From Streptomyces noursei ATCC 11455 (lineage in GTDB: Bacteria > Actinomycetota > Actinomycetes > Streptomycetales > Streptomycetaceae): DNA of 64,000 nucleotides. Of this stretch, positions 24,804 through 33,614 are shown in pieces. The translations under genes were made by a program, and so were the position numbers. The DNA lies in assembly GCF_001704275.1 (NCBI RefSeq), contig NZ_CP011533.1, positions 9,548,001-9,612,000 on the forward strand, in the 5' to 3' direction. The notes under the pieces were generated by a model. That model did no database searches. It worked only from the letters and a program-made list of their open reading frames with translations, and was not told the origin of the DNA. Each line of letters opens with the position of its first letter. Within the stretch, counting starts at the first letter, position 1.

Positions 24804-24935
24804 GCTCTGGCGGTCGCGGCGCCGTCAGCTGCGCCCCGATGGAGATCGCCAGCGCGGACAGGGCCCCCCGACATCAGCTCTCCCGCACTGGCGACCGCCA
24901 GCTCAATTCTGTCCTCTACGCCATCGCAGTCCAGT
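24804..24935 (+). pseudogene. IS110-family C-terminal fragment joined to IS630
   Basis: HQLSRTGDRQLNSVLYAIAV matches the RxGDRQxNxxLxxIA motif of IS110 C-terminal domains. It is fused directly after the IS630 NPDEL motif, indicating recombination or a deletion joining two elements. Confidence 0.65.
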
Positions 24936-25062
24936 TATTGATCCGAAACGGTTGGGGTTCTATTCAAGGGTGTAGCGGATGTGCGGTCCGCTGAAGTAGC
25001 CGCAGACGATGTGGGGTTGCCGTTGGCGCCGGTGGAAGATCCGTCGGGCCTCGGCCGTCAGT
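24936..25062 (-). pseudogene. IS630 right end with C-terminal coding tail (reverse)
   Basis: TTGATCCGAAACGGTTGGGG is an IS630 end. Reading in reverse, the next bases encode RRQRQPHIVCGYFSGPHIRY and TLE-stop, the family C-terminus. It is oriented against the upstream IS630, so two elements met here head to head. Confidence 0.7.
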
Positions 25063-25082
25063 CACGGCAGTTGTAGTTCTGT

Positions 25083-26036
25083 TCACAGCTGGTCCTGGCA
25101 GGCGTGTCGGCGCTGGTGGCAGGCTTGTGCGACGGCCTGATGATGTCGACGCCAAACCATCCAGTGCAGGACATCCTCCGTTTTCCGGACGGGTGGTGTC
25201 AGGGTGAACGCCCGGAGGAGTCGGATGAGTTCGGGGCAGGTCAACGGTGTGAGACGGACAAGTCTGGTCTGACCGGTCGTGATCGTCGCGGCGGCAGTGA
25301 GGGCGAGGACGGCGGCAGCGATGAGGGAGAACAGTGACCAGCGCATCCATGAGTTCCAGCAGGTCACCTGCCCTTCGTCCAAGCCGGTGAAGGTCTTTCC
25401 GAGCTGAAAGGTCTCCTCGATCCGCCACCGTCGGCAGATCACCTCCACGAGCTGGGCGAGGGCGATGTCTCCTGGTGCCCAGCAGCGGAAGAAGGAGAGT
25501 TCGCCGGTGTATCGGTGCCGGCGGGCGACCAGGACGCTGATGCCGTCATCCTGGTGTCCGTCGGGGGTGTCGTCCGCACGGACGTCGAGCCAGGCCCAGT
25601 CGTATTCGCGGGTGCCCTTGGTGCCGTGTCCGGTCTGCATGCGCATCCACTGGTGTGGCAGCACCTTGTTGATCATCTGGCGGGCCTGCCACCGGCGGCC
25701 CGCTCCGTCCATGACCGTGTGGCCGTGAGACATACCAACCGTGTAGCCGAGCCCGAACCCGCGTATGTTCCTGCGGAGTTCACGGCCTGAGTACACCTCG
25801 TCGCCGGTGAACTAGCGTGCCCGGACGCCCAGCTCGAGGGCATTTGCGACCATGGTGGCGGTCTGCTGCAGCTTCGTCGCGAACATGATCTCCTCCGGGA
25901 GACCGGCCGCCTCACGGCGTTCCTCGTCCGCGGCCCAGTCCCTCGGCAGATACAGGGCCCGGTCGATCACGACCCGCACCGAGGCGGTGACCACGGCAGA
26001 TGCACGGCGACCTGGCACAGCCCGACGCCTTTGAGG
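25083..26036 (-). pseudogene. IS701-family transposase, truncated with nonsense mutation
   Basis: The frame encodes the IS701 middle and C-terminal part (VIDRALYLPRDWAADEERR, then GYTVGMSHGH, YDWAWLDVR and WRIEETFQLGKTFTGLDEGQ). TAG at about 25812-25814 replaces the Trp expected before FTGDEVYSGRE. The N-terminus is lost at about 26036, with a further frameshift near 25990. A fuller IS701 is at 51659-53036. Confidence 0.75.
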
Positions 26037-26055
26037 GCTTGTGTCTGAATAACTG

Positions 26056-26280
26056 TCAGAGTTGATCTGTGCAGGTGTCGTCGTGTTTCGGTAGGCGGGC
26101 TTGCAGTTGGGCGAGGGTGCGGGCCGGGGTTCCGGGTAGCGGAGTGACCGCGACGCGGTGCAGGTCCAGGAGACGGTGGCCGTCTTGGAACTGGTTGGAC
26201 AGGTTGGTGCGGCCGACATTCAGGAGTTGAGCCAGAAGTGTGCTGGTGACGGCCCTGCGACGGCGTAACAAGGCACCCAA
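26056..26280 (-). pseudogene. Transposase C-terminal HTH fragment (ISAzo13-like)
   Basis: About 70 residues (LAQLLNVGRTNLSNQFQDGH and PARTLAQLQARL) resemble the C-terminal HTH tail of the ISAzo13-type transposases at 34995 and 59506. The rest of the gene is gone. It overlaps antisense to the start of the zinc-finger frame at 26240. Confidence 0.5.
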
Positions 26281-26896
26281 CACTGCCGAGGTCCCTTCGG
26301 ACACGGCCCGACGCTGCCCGTTCTGCGCGACGGTCTTCACCGTCACCGACCGCGCCAGCCGCCAGGTCTACTGCTCTCCCGCCTGCCGGGAAGCCAACCG
26401 CCAGAGAGTGCCCGTCCAGCGCACCTGCCCGGTCTGCAGCACCGAGTTCACCACCGACGTCAGCCCAAGACGCGTCTTCTGCTCGCGTGAATGCCGCACC
26501 AAGGCCCGCTCCAGCGAACACGCGTTGGAGAAACGCGCCTGCCCGGTCTGCAACGATGCCTTCGAGGCACCCAAAACCGTCCGGCAGGTCTACTGCTCTC
26601 CCGCCTGCCGCAAGGATGCCGACCGGCGCCGGGGCCAGGCCCGGGACGACGACCGGGCCCGCCGTCTGGGCGAAAGCCCGCGATCACCGCGACCGGTGGG
26701 CGAACTGCCCACCGCCCGGCCCGCTCCCCGCCAACAACCGGGAGTCCGGGACCCGTTGGAGCCCACCGCGACCCGCAACTGCCCGCACTGCGACCAGCCG
26801 ATCACCATCGTCGCCCTGCTGGCCACCCCGGAGGCCGCCCGTCCCTCGATCAGCAGCCGCGTCCCCGACATCACCCCGCTGCGGAGGACCCCGTGA
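26240..26896 (+). CDS. Multi zinc-finger protein upstream of a NUDIX-like gene
   Basis: Three tandem motifs of the form CPxC...VYCSPAC or VFCSREC (from about residues 26, 63 and 99) and a last CPHC give a chain of treble-clef-like zinc fingers, probably binding nucleic acid. The start is uncertain. The ATG at 26240 lies in antisense transposase sequence, so the native 5' end may be lost and the true protein begins near 26300. Its stop overlaps the next start as GTGA, so the two are translated together. Confidence 0.65.
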   Translation: MLVTALRRRNKAPNTAEVPSDTARRCPFCATVFTVTDRASRQVYCSPACREANRQRVPVQRTCPVCSTEFTTDVSPRRVFCSRECRTKARSSEHALEKRACPVCNDAFEAPKTVRQVYCSPACRKDADRRRGQARDDDRARRLGESPRSPRPVGELPTARPAPRQQPGVRDPLEPTATRNCPHCDQPITIVALLATPEAARPSISSRVPDITPLRRTP

Positions 26897-27366
26897 AAGT
26901 CACCCTGCACCCCGATGACCTCGCAGACATTGTCGACCGCACCCACGCGGAGGGCATCACCGGCATCGCGGCCGCGGCCCTGATCGAGCACGGCGGACGG
27001 TTCCTGCTCGTCGAGACCACCCCGCCGGACTTCGACACCCCGCCCGGCTGGGAACTGCCCACCGGCCGAATCCGGGCCGGCGAAACCCTCCTCGACGGCC
27101 TGGACCGCGTCCTGCGCGACCACTTCGCCCTCGACCCCGTCCACGCCACCCGCTACCTCGGCCACAACGACCACGATCACGAGGACGGACGCACCACCCG
27201 CATCTTCGTCTTCGCGGTCACCGCCGACCAGCCAGACGCCATCTGCCGCACCGCCCACACCAGGCACCGATGGATCGACAACATCAGCATCTCCACCACC
27301 GTCGCCGACATCGACCCCGTTCTGCGCGTCTACTACGCGGACAACTACGCGGACAACACTGTCTGA
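26893..27366 (+). CDS. NUDIX-fold protein with degenerate NUDIX box
   Basis: GTG 26893 overlaps the preceding TGA and has GGAGG upstream, giving 157 residues. The fold pattern is clear: AAAALIEHGGRFLLVETTPP, WELPTGRIRAGETLLDGLDRV, then FVFAVTADQPDAICRT. In the NUDIX box G-x5-E is kept, but the metal-binding REUxEE becomes RVLRDH, losing two of three key glutamates. It may bind nucleotides without normal hydrolysis. A strong terminator follows, so the two genes form one operon. Confidence 0.75.
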   Translation: MKVTLHPDDLADIVDRTHAEGITGIAAAALIEHGGRFLLVETTPPDFDTPPGWELPTGRIRAGETLLDGLDRVLRDHFALDPVHATRYLGHNDHDHEDGRTTRIFVFAVTADQPDAICRTAHTRHRWIDNISISTTVADIDPVLRVYYADNYADNTV

Positions 27367-27382
27367 CCGTCACGGATCACCA

Positions 27383-27411
27383 GGCCCCGGCGACCTTCGG
27401 TCGCCGGGGCC
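27383..27411 (+). terminator. Strong terminator after the zinc-finger/NUDIX operon
   Basis: A 12-bp perfect stem (GGCCCCGGCGAC / GTCGCCGGGGCC) with a CTTCG loop starts 17 bp after the NUDIX stop codon. Confidence 0.85.
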
Positions 27412-27496
27412 TCACCCATGCTCTTCGCTCCCCATCCTCCCCACACACTTCAAGATCCAACGAAATGGAGGGAAGAGCAGCACTGGCCGAAATCAG

Positions 27497-29193
27497 GGCT
27501 CTGACCGCGCTTGCGTGAATCACCAGGTGAGGGGTGGGAACGCACGAACGTTTCGGCTTGGTGTTCCGCTGCGTGGTGATCAAGGCGATCGAGGATGTGC
27601 TGTTCCCTGGGGCCGATGTGCGAGTCGAGCGCGTCAGCGAGTCCTTAGGCGAGCTCGTGGTTGAAGCGATGTCCACCAGTGGGCCGGGCCGTTGCCCAGA
27701 CTGCCGACAGCGTGCGAGGCGCGTGCACAGTTCGTATCAACGACACCTCGCAGAGCGTCCGTTGGGCGCCCGCCGCGTGCTGGTCCGGCTCCGGGTACGG
27801 CGCTACTTCTGCGACCGCATGTCCTGTGCCCGCAAGACGTTCGCCGAACAGGTCGACGGTCTCACCGAGCGGCGACGCAGGTCGAGCGTGGGGCTGAAGA
27901 CGTGGCTGCAATCGATCGCCACGGAACTGGGCGGACGTGCCGGTGAGCGGCTATGCCGCCAGTTGCGCCTGACCGCAGGGCGAACCAGGCTGCTGGGCCT
28001 GCTGGAGGCGCCACCGGTGCCGACACGGGCGCCGCGTGTGCTCGGCGTCGATGATTTTGCCTTCCGCAAGGGCCGCACCTACGGCACCGTCCTGGTGGAT
28101 GCCGAAGCCGGCCGCGTCGTGGACGTGCTGCCCGACCGAACCGCCGAGACGCTCGCAGCCTGGCTGAAGGACCACCCGGGAGCGGAGATCATCTGCCGCG
28201 ACCGCGCCACGGCCTACACCCGTGCGATCAAGGAAGCCGCCCCCAACGCCCGGGAAATTGCGGATCGTTGGCACTTGTTGCAGAACCTCTCTGCTGCAGT
28301 GGAGAAGACCTGCCACCAGCACCGGACCTGCCTGCGCAAACACGCCGAAGAGGAGGCCGGGGACAAGCCATCCGAACCGCCGACACTGGAGCTGCCACCG
28401 CCCGAGCTGCCCCGCACCCAGATCATCGAGCGCACCCGCCACCGCTACCAAGACATCCATCAACTCCTCGACAAAGGCTGGACCATCAGCGCCATCGCCC
28501 GCCGCCTGAACCTCGACCGCCAGACCGTCCGCCGCTTCCGCGACACCGACCTCGACCAGCTGCTGGCCTCGGCCCGCGACCGACGCCCCAACGGAGTACT
28601 CGAACCGTTCAAGGCATACCTCAACGCCCGCTTCACCGAGACCCAGGGCCAAGTCAGCGGCGTCCGCCTGTTCCACGAGATCCGCGAACGCGGCTACCGC
28701 GGGAGCCGCCAGGTCGTGCGCAGACATCTCACCGCCCTCCGGGCAGGCACCGCCGAACCCGTCCGCGCCGACATCCCCAGCCCACGCAAGATCACGTCAT
28801 GGATCATGCTGCCGCGCGACAAACTCACCGACAGCCAGGAAGAACGACTGCTCGGCGTCCGGCTGGCCTGCCCTGACATCACCCGAGCCTGCGACCTGGC
28901 CCGGGCCTTCGCCGAACTCGTCCGCCACCAGCGCGGATTCTTGCTGATGCAATGGATCCGCCAAGCCGAACAGGACGCCCCGAAGCCCTTGCAGAGCTTT
29001 GCTGGCTCCCTCCGCCAAGACCTCGACGCGGTCACCGCCGGACTCACCCTGCCCTGGAGTTCCGGCGTCGTCGAAGGCCACGTGAACCGGATCAAAACCC
29101 TCAAACGAACGATGTACGGTCGAGCCTCTTTCAAACTCCTCCGCACCCGGGTCCTCACCCAGCCATGACGATCACGCAAGCGCGGTCAGAGCC
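27497..29193 (+). mobile_element. ISL3-family element with exact 8-bp target duplication
   Basis: Perfect 22-bp inverted ends start GGCTCTGACCGCGCTTGCG at 27497 and finish at 29193. GAAATCAG at 27489-27496 is repeated exactly at 29194-29201. The insertion is intact and probably recent. Confidence 0.96.
27534..29168 (+). CDS. ISL3-family transposase (544 aa)
   Basis: It has an N-terminal zinc ribbon (CPDCRQRARRVHSSY), the core motifs VLGVDDFAFRKG and IICRDRATAYTRAI, an inserted helix-turn-helix (ISAIARRLNLDRQTVRRF) and a final WSSGVVEGHVNRIKTLKRTM with the catalytic glutamate. GTG at 27573 or 27576 may be the true start. It is not closely alike to the ISL3 protein at 644. Confidence 0.92.
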   Translation: MGTHERFGLVFRCVVIKAIEDVLFPGADVRVERVSESLGELVVEAMSTSGPGRCPDCRQRARRVHSSYQRHLAERPLGARRVLVRLRVRRYFCDRMSCARKTFAEQVDGLTERRRRSSVGLKTWLQSIATELGGRAGERLCRQLRLTAGRTRLLGLLEAPPVPTRAPRVLGVDDFAFRKGRTYGTVLVDAEAGRVVDVLPDRTAETLAAWLKDHPGAEIICRDRATAYTRAIKEAAPNAREIADRWHLLQNLSAAVEKTCHQHRTCLRKHAEEEAGDKPSEPPTLELPPPELPRTQIIERTRHRYQDIHQLLDKGWTISAIARRLNLDRQTVRRFRDTDLDQLLASARDRRPNGVLEPFKAYLNARFTETQGQVSGVRLFHEIRERGYRGSRQVVRRHLTALRAGTAEPVRADIPSPRKITSWIMLPRDKLTDSQEERLLGVRLACPDITRACDLARAFAELVRHQRGFLLMQWIRQAEQDAPKPLQSFAGSLRQDLDAVTAGLTLPWSSGVVEGHVNRIKTLKRTMYGRASFKLLRTRVLTQP

Positions 29194-29331
29194 GAAATCA
29201 GAGATCCTCATCAATGGAACATCGACGAAGTCGACCCCCAGGAAGCACGCTTCCGACGGATCGACCACGACGACATGGCCTTCGTCGCCCAGGTCAGTGA
29301 ACACCTCACCTGACTCACCGGGTCACGTGGA

Positions 29332-29424
29332 GAGCCGGATGCCCGGCCAACGGGCACGTCCGGTTCGGCGGGCGGGGACGGGAAAACCGACACCGGTGAC
29401 GGTGCACGGCGTCCCGTCTCCGAC
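29332..29424 (+). ncRNA. Group II intron 3' end (domains V and VI), remnant
   Basis: Bases 29332-29366 have the domain V signature: GAGCCGGATG at the 5' side, a short CCAA loop region and ACGTCCGGTTC at the 3' side. Domain VI follows, with GGGGACGGG (29374-29382) pairing CCCGTCTCC (29413-29421) and a closing GAC that fits the usual AY 3' splice end. The next base is in an IS630 transposase at its first catalytic region, so the intron had inserted there. No reverse-transcriptase gene remains. Confidence 0.8.
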
Positions 29425-29964
29425 CCAACCGCTGAACCTGATGCCCCGCAAGGGCAAGTCATGGGGGCCGGTCACACGCCCGCGTCGGCTGCGGGCCACC
29501 TACCGCCGCACAGGCGGTGTGCGGCACATGCTGGCCGCCCTCGATCTGGCCACCGGCAAGCTGTACTACCGCATCCGCCCGCGCAAGCGGTGGCGAGAGT
29601 TCCTCGACCTTCTCAAGGCCCTGCGCGCCCGCTGGCCCGGTCAGAAGTTATACGTGGTGCTGGACAGCTTCTCCCCGCACAAGCACACCGATGTCCGGGC
29701 CTGGGCGGCCGACAACGGCATCGAGCTGGTCTTCCTGCCGACCTACGGCTCCTGGCTGAACTGGATCGAGGCCGAGTTCGCAGCCCTGCGCTACTTCGCG
29801 CTCAACGGCACCGACCACCGCAGCCACGACGAGCAGAACGCCGCCATCGGAGCCTACGTCCGCTGGCGCAACACTCACGCGAAACCGAAGACGAACTTCG
29901 CCCCAGACTCAACGATCCGATCATGGACTCATTACCCGGCCAAGGCAGCGTGACGAGCCACTAG
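29425..29964 (+). pseudogene. IS630-family transposase (type b), C-terminal exon
   Basis: It encodes PLNLMPRKGKSWGP through LDSFSPHKHTDVRAW, SWLNWIEAEFAALRY and WTHYPAKAA, ending at 29953. The intact relative is at 50538-51647. It starts at the intron splice point and ends in the element repeat GTGACGAGCCAC next to TA. The 5' exon is absent. Confidence 0.85.
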
Positions 29965-30122
29965 CCCATCAAGTTGATCGGCATCCAGCCCTGTCGTAAC
30001 GTCCCAGCCCAACGGCCCTGCCCCGGTAGAAATCTGACGTCGTCGCAAACGTCACGCTACCCAGCAGGGCCGCCCTCGTGATCAAGAACAGCAGGCCGAA
30101 AACCTCCGCGAATAGACCTCCT
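29965..30122. mobile_element. Right-end fragment of a type-3 IS5
   Basis: This 158-bp piece matches the upstream non-coding and terminal region of the type-3 copies at 32560 and 48721, ending GCGAATAGACCTCC. It is joined directly to the IS630 end, probably by deletion. Confidence 0.75.
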
Positions 30123-30159
30123 GTTCGAATCTCCGTCAAACCCGGAACGGTTCAGGCTC

Positions 30160-30925
30160 CTATCGGGGCGATGGCAAGAGCGACGCGAAGGACGCCTTCG
30201 TCATCGCCGACCAGACATCCGATGCGGTTTGGAGTCAAGCTGCCACCGCCAATGCGATGAGTTTCGTGGGGAAGGCCGTGCTCTCGTCATAGGGGATGCG
30301 GTCGCCTCAGACCCAGTACCAGACTCCGGCTGCCCTCCGGCGTATCGGCAAGAACCGGCTCGCCATCTGGTTGAAGAACCGCAAGGTCCGCAGCTACCAA
30401 CTCGTCGCGTCCACCGCGGTTCAAGCCGCCGAGGCCCAGCACACCGCCATCTCTGGGCAGAAGCTCGCAGCCGCTGTGGTCGCCAAGCTGGCGAGGGCGG
30501 TGATGGCCCTCGATGAGGAGATCGCCGAGACCGACGCCCTGATCGAGGGCCGGTTTCGCGACCACCCACACGCCGAGATCATCCTGAGCATGCCTGGCAT
30601 CGGCCCCGTCCTGGGTGCCGAGTTCATCGCCCATACCGGCGGCGACCTCAGCGTCTTCGGCAGCTCCGACCGCCTCGCCGGCGTCGCTGGCCTGGCCCCG
30701 GTCCCCAAGGACTCCGGACGCATCAGCGGCAACATGCGCCGTCCACGTCGCTCCTGCCGCCGCCTGATGCGGGTCTTCTACATGTCCGCCCAGGTCGCCT
30801 CCCGCTCCTGCCCCGTTTCCAGAGCGTTCTACGAACGTAAGAGAGCCGAGGGCATGAGCCACAAGCAGGCGATCATCGCTCTCGCACGACGCCGCATGAA
30901 CGTCCTGTGGGCACTGGGAATCAGT
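30160..30925 (+). pseudogene. IS110-family transposase with internal loss
   Basis: GDGKSDAKDAFVIADQ (about 30167-30214) is the DEDD-domain motif of IS110 transposases. About 85 bp of unrelated sequence follows. From 30303 the C-terminal half resumes with YQTPAALRRIGKNRL, SMPGIGPVLGAEFIAHTGG and SHKQAIIALARRRMNVLWAL. The end is cut by the MITE at 30926. Confidence 0.8.
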
Positions 30926-31026
30926 GAGCCTTTTTCATCCTCGGCTCGGTGCGCAGCACCAACCATGTCCGACCTGCGGAAACACTGTCGTCCGTCACCC
31001 TCGCAACCCCAGGATGAAAGAGGCTC
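30926..31026. mobile_element. MITE, 101 bp, TSD AGT
   Basis: Inverted ends GAGCCTTTTTCATCCTCGG (left) and CCAGGATGAAAGAGGCTC (right) are flanked by AGT at 30923-30925 and 31027-31029. There is no coding capacity. The end sequence and 3-bp target duplication resemble the IS5 type-1 and type-2 elements, so an IS5-family transposase probably moves it. Related degenerate copies are at 12371 and 8486. Confidence 0.88.
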
Positions 31027-31297
31027 AGTAGCCCAGGAGGCCCTTATTCTCCTCTATGCACTTCTTCACCTCATCCTCACCGGATGTCTCGCTGTAGCTT
31101 CTAATGACTGCCTCCCTCTCGATTTTGTCGTGAATCCGACTCAACACTGTAATGAATTCTTTACAATTAAAGGGAGAAGGGGATCCTAGATTTGCTGCAT
31201 TATTTGGCGCAGCCAGAGCCGCGGTCGCCCCTGCCACCCCTAGGGAAGCAAGCAGAGTCACCGTTACCGCAAGGGTCTTCATGTGCAACTTGTTCAT
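31025..31297 (-). CDS. Small secreted protein (90 aa)
   Basis: A clear signal peptide (MKTLAVTVTLLASLGVAGATAALA within residues 6-29) precedes a 60-residue mature part with two cysteines (NCKEFITVLSR and VKKCIEENKG), likely one disulfide. The codon pattern is AT-rich, like the SGNH gene. I do not recognise the family. The TGA stop straddles the MITE junction (ACT plus GA); without the MITE it would still read TGA. Confidence 0.65.
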   Translation of the reverse strand: MNKLHMKTLAVTVTLLASLGVAGATAALAAPNNAANLGSPSPFNCKEFITVLSRIHDKIEREAVIRSYSETSGEDEVKKCIEENKGLLGY

Positions 31298-31376
31298 TTT
31301 TGAAACCTTTCATGTCAGAGGAATAATTCGGATCGCGCTGGCCGACCCGTAGGAAGATTTAGTGAGTTTCATACCC

Positions 31377-32492
31377 GGAGGGTTATTCACGTAGGCCTCA
31401 CCAGCCTCTTGTGTAGAAGGTGAGGGCGGTGACGGTCTTGACGATGTCGGGGAAGCGGGTGAGGGGGCCGCGGTAGCGGGTGGCGAGAATCTTCCAGTTC
31501 TTCAGGTGCGCGATGGCCCGTTCGACTGCGGCTCGGAGCGTGTTGACGGAGCGGTTGGCTCTCTTGTCTCCGGCGGATCGTTCCTGGCCGGGCGGCTTGC
31601 GCCTGGGGGTGAACAGTCGGGAGCCGGCGTAGCCCAGGTCGCCTATGCCCTCGCGTTCGGCGAAGGCCTCGGGGAAGTGGGACTGGCGCCAGGCGTGCAT
31701 GTCGTGCCGGCTGCCGGGCACCGGCGCGGAGACCGCGAGCAGGTCGCCGGCGAGAGTGGCGGCGATCTGCAGGTTGAAGCCGGTGTCGCGGTGCTTGCCG
31801 GAGAACATCGTGGTGCCCTCGCTGGACCAGTCCCACGTCGTGACCAAGGTGCCATCCACGAGTACGATCCGGCCGGCAGAGGCCTCGGTGGGATCGGGAA
31901 CGTGCGTGGCCAGGACCTTCTCCACCATCGGCAGCAGGGCCGTCCGATCGCCTGGAGACGGTGGCCTGGGAGATCCCGAACAACTCGGCGGCCACCTCCT
32001 GGACTGGGTTCTGCCGCAGCAGGAACAGCACCAACACCACCGACTTGTACAGGCCCAGCGCCCACATCCGCCCCGGCATCACCGGTGGGTCCGGATCCTG
32101 CACGAGCTCTTGGTGAACTCGTGCGACCAGCCCGTCAAGTTGCTCGGTGTCCAGTCCTGTCGTAATGTTCCAGCTCAACGGCCCTGCCACGGTGGTTAAC
32201 TGACGCTCTCTCAAACGTCACGCTACCGAGCAGGGCCGTCCTCGTGATCAAGAACGATGGTTGAAACCCCCGTGAATAGGCCTCCTGTCGTAACGTTCCA
32301 GCCCAACGGCCCTGCCCCGGTAGAAAACTGACGTCGTCGCAAACGTCACGCTACCGAGCAGGGCCGCCCTCGTGATCAAGAACAGCAGGCCGAAAACCTC
32401 CGTGAATAGACCTCCTGCACCTGAGGTTGGAAAAGGCTCACTGCACACCCACAGATCGAGGACCATGACAAAGCTCTGGTGAATAACCCTCC
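31377..32492 (-). mobile_element. IS5 type 3, copy 2, with two stacked right ends
   Basis: Outer perfect ends GGAGGGTTATTCAC at 31377 and 32479-32492. Inside are right ends at about 32271-32284 and 32399-32413, the second with its own 130-bp upstream region, then the same 79-bp tail with a type-1 IS5 end as at 15722-15798. Confidence 0.75.
31398..32214 (-). pseudogene. IS5-family transposase type 3, frameshifted
   Basis: Compared with the intact gene at 14833, an extra base near 31948 (GTCCGATCGCC in place of GTCCATCGTC) breaks the frame between the helix-turn-helix and the DDE core. The C-terminal 176 residues remain open, including the three catalytic motifs. Otherwise the sequence is nearly identical to copy 1. 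Confidence 0.88.
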
Positions 32493-32559
32493 CGGGAGGA
32501 CCGGAAGCCGCAAGGATTCAGGTAGATCCCTAAGGGGCCTATTTCCCTTGTGGGCCAAG

Positions 32560-33464
32560 GGGGTCTATTCACGGTGTTTCATCAGCCTTTCTTGTAGAAA
32601 GTGAGGGCGGTGACGGTCTTGGTGACGAGAGTGAAGCGTGTGAGGGGGTCGCGGTAGCGGGTGGCGAGAATCTTCCAGTTCTTCAAGTGTGCGATGGCCC
32701 GTTCGACTGCGGCTCGGAGCGTGTTGACGGAGCGGTTGGCTCTCTTGTCCCCGGCGGATTGTTCCTGGCCGGGTGGCTTGCGTCTGGGTGTGAGGAGTCC
32801 GGAGCCGATGTAGCCCAGGTCGCCGATGCCCTCGCGTTCGGCGAAGGCCTCGGGGAAGTGGGACTGGCGCCAGGCGTGGATGTCGTGCCGGCTGCCGGGC
32901 ACGGGGGCGGAGACTGCGAGGAGGTCGCCGGCGAGGGTGGCGGCGACTGCAGGTTGAATCCGGTGTCGCGGTGTTGCCGCAGAACATCGTGGTGCCCTGG
33001 GTTGTCCAGTCCCACGTCGTGACCAGGGTGCCATCGACCAGGACGATCCGCCCGGCAGACGCCTTGGCCGGATCGGGAACGTGGCGGGCCAGGACCTTCT
33101 CCACCACCGGCAGCAGGGCCGTCCATCGTCTGGAGACAGTGGCCTGGGAGATCCCGAACAGCTCGGCGGCCGCCTCCTGCACCGGGTTCTGCCGCAGCAG
33201 GAACAGCACCAGCACCACCGACTTGACAGGCCCAGCGCCCACATCCGCCCCGGTGACACCGGCGGATCCGGGTCCTCCACGAGCTCTTGGTGGACCCGTG
33301 TGACCAGCCCATCAAGTTGATCGGCATCCAGCCCTGTCGTAACGTTCCAGCCCAACGGCCCTGCCCCGGCAGAAAACTGACGTCGTCGCAAACGTCACGC
33401 TACCCAGCAGGGCCGCCCTCGTGATCAAGAACAGCAGGCCGAAAACCCCCGTGAATAGACCTCC
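32560..33464 (-). mobile_element. IS5 type 3, copy 3
   Basis: Ends GGGTCTATTCAC at about 32560 and GTGAATAGACCTCC at 33451-33464. It inserted into the start of a small secreted-protein gene, of which only the first codons remain at 33465-33512. Confidence 0.75.
32582..33391 (-). pseudogene. IS5-family transposase type 3, multiple frameshifts
   Basis: Relative to copy 1, single bases are missing near 32946 (GCGACTGCAGG), near 32974 (GGTGTTGCCGC) and near 33227 (ACTTGACAGG). The first two losses are also present in the copy at 48742, so the element was already broken when these two diverged. Confidence 0.88.
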
Positions 33465-33512
33465 TGCTAATGCTGTAGCTGTGGCTAATCGGGATGTGAT
33501 TGCACGAAACAT
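33465..33512 (-). pseudogene. Truncated start of a secreted-protein gene
   Basis: ATG 33512 with GGAGA upstream opens MFRAITSRLATATALA, a signal-peptide start, cut by the IS5 right end. Two of its codons are TTA. The remainder is not found in the window. Confidence 0.5.
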
Positions 33513-33614
33513 TCAGCATTCTCCTATTCTTGTGATTCCGTGGGCGTGGCACGGACCATGAATGTCCGTGTGAGGGGCCCTGCGCTTCTCGGATAGCGGT
33601 ATTGAAGGTTTTCC

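Larger units (their letters stand above)
27465..29313 (+). pseudogene. Small reading frame split by an ISL3 element
   Basis: Joining 27465-27496 to 29202-29313 (one copy of the 8-bp duplication removed) restores an open frame of about 47 codons: MEGRAALAEIRDPHQWNIDE..., ending HDDMAFVAQVSEHLT and TGA. The acidic product has no family I recognise and could be the end of a larger lost gene. A group II intron remnant begins 18 bp after its stop. Confidence 0.5.
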
